Assembly (NCBI GenBank): GCA_034401135.1
Contig: JAWZSP010000007.1
Location: 2,852,001 to 2,916,000, forward strand
From: Volutella citrinella
Lineage: Eukaryota; Ascomycota; Sordariomycetes; Hypocreales; Nectriaceae
Direction of reading: 5' to 3'
Length of the DNA: 64,000 bases
Shown: positions 59,065 to 64,000 of the stretch, one piece after another
How positions within the stretch are numbered: position 1 is the first letter of the stretch
How the letters are laid out: the number at the start of each line of letters is the position of its first letter
The notes under the pieces: generated by a model
Told to the model about the DNA's origin: nothing
Databases searched by the model: none
Seen by the model: the letters and a program-made list of their open reading frames with translations, nothing else
Position numbers and translations under genes: made by a program

Positions 59065-60458
59065 TGATGCCCACTTCTAACATGCTGGCCGACCCGGCTG
59101 GTGCGTCTGTGTCATGACTGATGCGCCTCGAGACAATCAACCACCTCACGGAACCATCTTACAAATATTTTCTTATTCCTTTTAATGACACTAGCGTTGT
59201 CGGTGTTTGGGTGTGTCTTCTTGGTGCTTTGTCCTTATTTTGGGCCCTCCCCGGCCCCTTACCCCCGTCACTTTGATATCCTCGTTGAAAAGTCGCCGCA
59301 GCCACTTGGCAAACCCTACCTAGGCCAAGTTTCTCAATCGCTATTCGGTGGCCACGGGGCACCGCACTTGTCGGCTCCTGGTTCTTTTTACACGGTGGCC
59401 TCTTGTTTTGTTGCAGGCATCTACACAGTATATACATGATTTTCCTTTTGGTTACAGGGGAAGGGTTTTCCCCCCATTGTCTACAAGCTCACGCACGCAT
59501 ATACGGAATCTTTCTTTTTGCCGTTTTCGAGATGAAACTTGGGCGTGATAGGAAGAGCGGGAGAGAGATATGATCCTGGAGAGGCAGATGGGGATCCAAA
59601 ACGGCGATTGTCAGCGTACATTCCAGTCATATATTTAGTCGCCACTGTACGCAAGTAATTGAAACAACGAGGCAGGGTATGCCTTTCCAACGTGAGACTT
59701 TTCCTTGACCAAGCCAGCGTGAACATATGTGTAGAGCCTGGCAGAACCTTGCAAGAACAATCCGATTTAGAATTCAGTGAGAAAGCAAGGAGCAGCTCTG
59801 ACTAGACTACCACCTCGCCGCCATCATTCCCAACTTCCTCGACCAACGGGCCATGGCCCAGTTGCATCGGCCCAACCCCATGAACAAACGACGAGAACCC
59901 TGGTTGCTTCGTGTTCTTGCGCCGCTGTCCTCGTCAAACCAACTCCTATTCGTAGCCAGGCATCGCGGCTGTGGACTAGACATACAAAAGAGACATAACC
60001 GAACTTGATAATAACATCTGTGAAAGCAACTCTTGCTTGGCATGGCCGCAAGGGGCCTTGAAGAACACCCCATCATGCTGTGCATCGGGCCCCGGCCCTG
60101 CTCATAACGCCTCTCCAGCGGAATCCCAGCCGCTCTCACCGACCAGAAACCAGCCCGGGCGCCGCATGTTCGAAAATCAGAAACTAAAGGAAAACAAACT
60201 CGAGGAAATAACCCCAAACCCAGAATCGTGAAGAATCGTGTATTGTGTGGCTCCAATTGTTCCATGGCGGCTCTAGGCTGCCTGTCGCGGCGCAAGAAGT
60301 TAATTCCCGCACCGTCATCCTAGCACCACAATGGAGATTAAGATGAGTTGGTGTTGAAAATGTGTCCAAGAAAGCAATAATAAGGATGTGAAATAGTGAG
60401 AATCGCAAAGTCCACGCGATGATGCCGACATAGTCGATCGTAGAAGGCCCGGACTGGC
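59065..60458. other. Convergent 3' spacer
   Basis: About 1.4 kb between the stop codons of the kinase and MAF1 genes. Only short overlapping frames occur; no gene is seen. Confidence 0.6.
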
Positions 60459-61522
60459 CTAGATCTCCATACGACCCGCAATATCTTCGCTCATGAATCG
60501 GTCGCGACTATGACTATGATCGAGCATGTCCATCTCTTCAATGTCGTCGTCGTCGTAGTCGTCGTCTGAAAAGGCAACAAGGTCACCGTCCTCACCGCGA
60601 TTCCAGAATAGACCGTCGTCATTAAGACCGTCGTCATCCTCGTTGTAAGGCACCAGCTCGGCGTTTCTGTCACCCAGCCAGTAGTTGGCCCGCTTTTGAG
60701 CGCCAGCAGCCTCAAGGGCCCGGGAGTTGTTGTGAGCCAGCTGGGTAGGTCTTAGGGATGGGCTGACGGAGGAAATGACGGGCACCACCCGAACATAGAG
60801 ATAGGCAACGCGCTTCAGAGCTCGGTTGAAGAAGAAATAATGTGCGGCCCAGATTGCGCTCTCGTCCTCCTCAAACGGGTCGACATCGGGGTGGTAGCCG
60901 AAAATGGTACACTCGTTGAGATGCATCTCCTTGTCCACGAGTGACCAGCAGTGCGGCCCCCATGCCGAGCTGGTCTCGCTGCCGAGTGATGAGTCGAACG
61001 ACTTGGGTTCGAAATTGGGTCGCACGTTTTGGAGGATGGAGTCGAGATTCACCATGACACGCCTTAGGTTCCGCTCGCGCTTGAAGTCGCCTGGTCGCAA
61101 AACATGGGAGAAGTCATAATGCGGGTGGCTCGCGTTGAGGGTGGCAATCAAATAGGCAAATGTTCGACGACTTGATAGCTCGGATAAGGGACCGAATGCG
61201 CTCGAGTGCGAGAAGAGTTGCGCGCTCGGCGATGTTGCCAGCATGTGCTCTCGTTGGGGAGGTGATAGGCTGGCGCCTAGTTTTAGTAGCGCTTCATGTT
61301 GTGAGTTGAGGTCCTTGTCGATGTTCTTGTATAGCTTCTTGTCGGAACCGGTTGATTTCGTCGTGTAGAGGTCGCATCCGCCAGTAACGTTGCAATCGGG
61401 GGTGTTGAAGTTGAGGGCACTTGTTACGGCCTCGAAGTCCTGCACTGGTAGATACTGTAATACACGGAGTGAGCGGAAGGCGGCATGGGGAGGAAATGAC
61501 GGGGGTTGACAAGTACCTTCAT
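60459..61522 (-). CDS. MAF1: RNA polymerase III repressor MAF1
   Basis: Minus-strand exons 61522-61517 (only ATG AAG) and 61454-60459, giving 333 residues. Joining gives MKYLPVQDFEAVTSALNF, the conserved MAF1 start. Other family blocks are CDLYTTKSTGSDKKLYK, FAYLIATLNASHPHYDFS, CWSLVDKEMHLNECTIFGY and IWAAHYFFFNRALKRVAYL. The C-terminal tail is strongly acidic. Family knowledge: MAF1 binds RNA polymerase III and represses tRNA and 5S transcription when unphosphorylated; TORC1 and PKA phosphorylation keep it inactive during growth. The open frame upstream of the 62-nt intron runs to 61811, but that is leader sequence because the conserved N-terminus requires the splice. Confidence 0.96.
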
Positions 61523-63201
61523 CTTGAATGAAGTAATGCGCCCGAGGTCGAGGGCGCGACAGGTGCAAAGTGATTTGCGCGACAACGGGATATGGGGGTG
61601 GTGATGTTGATGCCGTAGACGGAGCGCGCGGTCGGAAGGAGACGATTGCGTCAGCGTGGAGTCGGGGTGGGCCAGCCGGATGGCGATGGGTGATGCGACG
61701 GTGGAGTGAGGACGACGAGCAGGAAGCACGAGATCGGTTGGGGGTGCAACTGCGATGCGCTTCGACGGTGTAGAAGCGGTCTGGAGCGCAGGAGTGGCCG
61801 CGATGATGCAAGATTGGAGTTTGGCCGGATGGGATTGGGACTGGATTTGGGGCTTGAGCTGGCCGGGCCGGACAGAGGATCGTCGGGGCTTAGCGGTTCG
61901 CGGGGGGGTGAAAGCGCGAAAGCTTAGAGTTGTGTTGGCGCGCACGGCGTGGGAGGACCCTGTGAATCGGAACCGGGGATGACGAAAGGGTGATGCGGGT
62001 GGTGATTGAACGTCTTGAAATCCAGCAAGACAAGGGCAGATGCACGCGCCGAGGGTTGGTTGACTGTCGCAATGGAAAGGGATGATTTGGCGATGGCGTT
62101 GGAAGCAGGAGGAGAGAGTGGGTGAGAGAGAGTGAGTGAGCGGCGATAAGGTCGAAGCTGATTGATTAGGTCATGGATTGGGAGGAGAAAGGGCGAAGGG
62201 AACACGGGAGTGCATCTACGGGTATGATAGGATGGGGGATGGGATGCTACGGGAGCGGGAACGGGAATCAATGGAAAGCAAGGCAAGCAAGGCAAGCGCG
62301 AGGAGGAGCCAGAGCCGGAGCAAGAGCCAGCCGCAAGCAGCTGGAGACGGTTCTCGACGCTCGTAGGTCAGGAACTAATCACGTAAATGAGGAAAGAGGG
62401 GCGGTCGTCGGAACGGGCCAAGCATGGACGGAGTCTGGAGAGCGCCTGTCTGAGGTCAGCCCGAGAGCGTGATGCGACCTGGCACATTGGTTTGCTGGCG
62501 GGCTTGCCTGTTGGTGGCGGCGGCGGCCACGGGACTTGCCAATGGAGCCAGCAGCCAGCAGCCTGGGGGCCACGAGACCCGTACCCGGCCGACCTGTGGG
62601 CGCCCTGGACTCCTGAAGTGCCGAACATATGGGGCTCTGCCGCTATCGCAAGGCCCACTGTCGGCCTTCGGGGAGGGGAGATCCATCACCCGTGGAGGGA
62701 TCCTTACCCACCTCGCCCAATGGCCTCCACTGCGCTGCGCCGGCCAGCTGTTCCCCAACGTTCCGAGCCGGCACCTGCGCCCACGCTTGAATTCGCCTGA
62801 TCTGTGCGTGGCCGTGAATGGCCGTTGTACGTTGCGGTGCGCTGCAGCACATGGTAGTCGCACGCGTGTTGCGCTGCGACACCTGGACGAGGGAGCTGGC
62901 ATCCTCAGGTTCCTGCTCCGTACCCCAACGGTACTCCAAGGCGTCTAGCGATGGCGAGCAAAGCATCCCACTTCGTCTTTATGAGTGTGCGATTGGATGG
63001 CCTGTCGTTGGGCCGTTGTTGCGAAGTAATAGCTCTCGTGGATCAGGCCACAGCTGGTGACCTGTTGGCTCTTACACTGTGGTGGGCCCCAATTACAGCT
63101 GGGAATCTACGGCGAGCAGGCATCACGCTTAACTACAATACATACCAACAGGCTGCATAGGCTTGTGTTCCTTGCCACAATGAACATCATTCGAATATCA
63201 C
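61523..63201. other. MAF1 promoter and spacer
   Basis: 1.7 kb between the start of MAF1 and the 3' end of the kinase pseudogene. It is C/T-rich on the MAF1 sense strand near the gene. An imperfect GGCAAGCAA / GGAGCCAGAGCC repeat patch lies at 62275-62335. No gene is seen. Confidence 0.5.
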
Positions 63202-64000
63202 TCACTCCGCGCCACCTTCTCCTCTCAGCCAAGGATGGAAATATGCATCAAAGCTGCTGAGCCGGTCCTCAGGTAGCCAGGTAAGGACGCCTGTTAGGAA
63301 GTCGAGAAACTTGTCCCTGTCCTCCCCCGACAATTTGGTTTCAAGGGACTTGATTTTCCGCCCAGGTGGGAGAGGGACAGGGTTTTCCGCCCAGGTGGGA
63401 GAGGGACAGGGCCATGCCATTGACCTGCGAGGGGGGAAAATCTTGGTTAGCAATCTATATAGTTGACCGAAGGCATCTCGTCACTCACCCTCTGCGTTCC
63501 AGTAAGTGCTCGTTTTGTCGCTCATCTTGAGAAAAGCATCCGGCGGCCGGCCAAGAAGTGCCGTCGTCCACGTACTTTCGTGCTGACGGTCGGTGAAGCT
63601 CGTTGTCCTCCACCTTGGTGAGAATCGAGTCATCAGTTAGTGCAATGAGAAGGTTATCCGAGTGAATATCTTCATCTCATTAGCTGGCGGCGTTGCAGAA
63701 GTCTCGGCTTGCCAGCTTACCAGTATGGATTATATCGGCATCGTGCAGGAAGTTTAAGCCCATCAATGTTTGGTTGAGGCCGGACGTCACGAGTGTCTGT
63801 TGGAAAACATTGTCTTTCTGCAATTCTTGTAGCGTTCTGAGGCTCATTCCAAGCGGCGGCATGACGAAAACCAACCTTATGCTCACCATGGGGACCCTTC
63901 AACTTAAAGGTATCCCGGAATTGGCGTACATGCTGCCGACCCGGGTGCTCCGATTCGAAGCCAGACAAATGCTGATAAACGACCAATTCTTGATTGTGTT
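63202..64000 (-). pseudogene. SRPK-like serine/threonine kinase pseudogene (right edge)
   Basis: Minus strand, continuing beyond the window. From the edge inward one reads a kinase N-lobe end (VYQHLSGFESEHPGRQHV, DTFKLKGPHGEHK), then, in another frame, MPPLGMSLRTLQELQKDN and GLNFLHDADIIHT. After a 51-nt intron (63720-63670) comes the catalytic-loop block IHSDNLLIALTDDSILTKVE, then a C-lobe end (SGEDRDKFLDFLTGVLTWLP, AYFHPWLRG). These blocks match the large family of SRPK-like kinases of filamentous fungi. Three lesions break it: a GGTT duplication at 63869-63876, loss of the DFG/activation-segment region at about 63556-63565, and a 29-bp tandem duplication at 63354-63411 that shifts the frame. 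A second intron is recognisable at 63488-63425. No functional kinase can be made from this locus as read. Confidence 0.85.
63354..63411. repeat. 29-bp perfect tandem duplication in the kinase pseudogene
   Basis: Two identical copies, 63354-63382 and 63383-63411, each starting TTTTCCGCCCAGG. The length is not a multiple of three, so it shifts the frame of the kinase C-lobe. Confidence 0.97.

Noticed and set aside
61523..61811. In-frame extension upstream of MAF1
   Set aside because: The conserved MAF1 start needs the 62-nt intron and the ATG at 61522; the extension is low-complexity leader.
1..64000. tRNA, rRNA, CRISPR, secondary-metabolite cluster or intact transposon
   Set aside because: Looked for T-loop and A-box patterns, ordered short repeats, synthase-type genes and terminal repeats by eye; none was convincing. 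A dedicated tRNA or repeat search could still find small items.

Overview
The window is nuclear DNA from a filamentous ascomycete, most likely a Sordariomycete. The evidence is short introns (about 48-216 nt) with CTRAC-type branch sites just upstream of the acceptor, a moderately GC-rich composition, kilobase-scale intergenic spacers, and typically fungal families: a Zn2Cys6 regulator, a FluG-like protein, a Con-6 protein, a Sln1-type hybrid histidine kinase and an SRPK-like kinase. I see no rRNA, tRNA, CRISPR array, prophage or intact transposon. It looks like ordinary chromosome-arm sequence, with one degenerate kinase at the right edge.

Left part (1-14.4 kb): a Zn2Cys6 transcription factor runs off the left edge and is divergent from a monocarboxylate-type MFS transporter (five exons). 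The transporter converges on an IFRD-family gene. A tail-anchored FHA-domain protein follows. Middle (18-33.5 kb): a 59-residue CxxC micro-gene; the TOR-complex WD40 subunit LST8; a two-motif Con-6 protein; a TMEM234-like membrane protein; an unrecognised four-exon gene; and a divergent pair made of the 20S proteasome alpha-1 subunit and a WKF-domain nuclear protein. A 7.5-kb gene-poor stretch follows. Right part (41-64 kb): a 1315-residue largely disordered protein with four copies of a short FL/IR-type motif; a claudin-like tetraspan; a PHYHD1-type dioxygenase; a FluG-like amidohydrolase/glutamine-synthetase fusion; a Sln1-type hybrid kinase; the RNA polymerase III repressor MAF1; and the broken kinase.

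Most genes are unrelated housekeeping or signalling functions, with no operon-like logic and no secondary-metabolite cluster. Possible functional links are the divergent regulator/transporter pair, the co-oriented PHYHD1/FluG pair, two development-linked families (Con-6 and FluG), and two TOR-pathway proteins (LST8 and MAF1), the last probably by chance. The most unusual structural signals are three GC-AG introns among about 27 inferred, several 6-10 nt first coding exons, the CxxC micro-gene, the repeated motif in the 1315-residue protein, and a kinase pseudogene with three readable lesions.

Gene models with introns were built by hand from splice signals, reading-frame continuity and family conservation. 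UTRs and transcription start sites are not determined.
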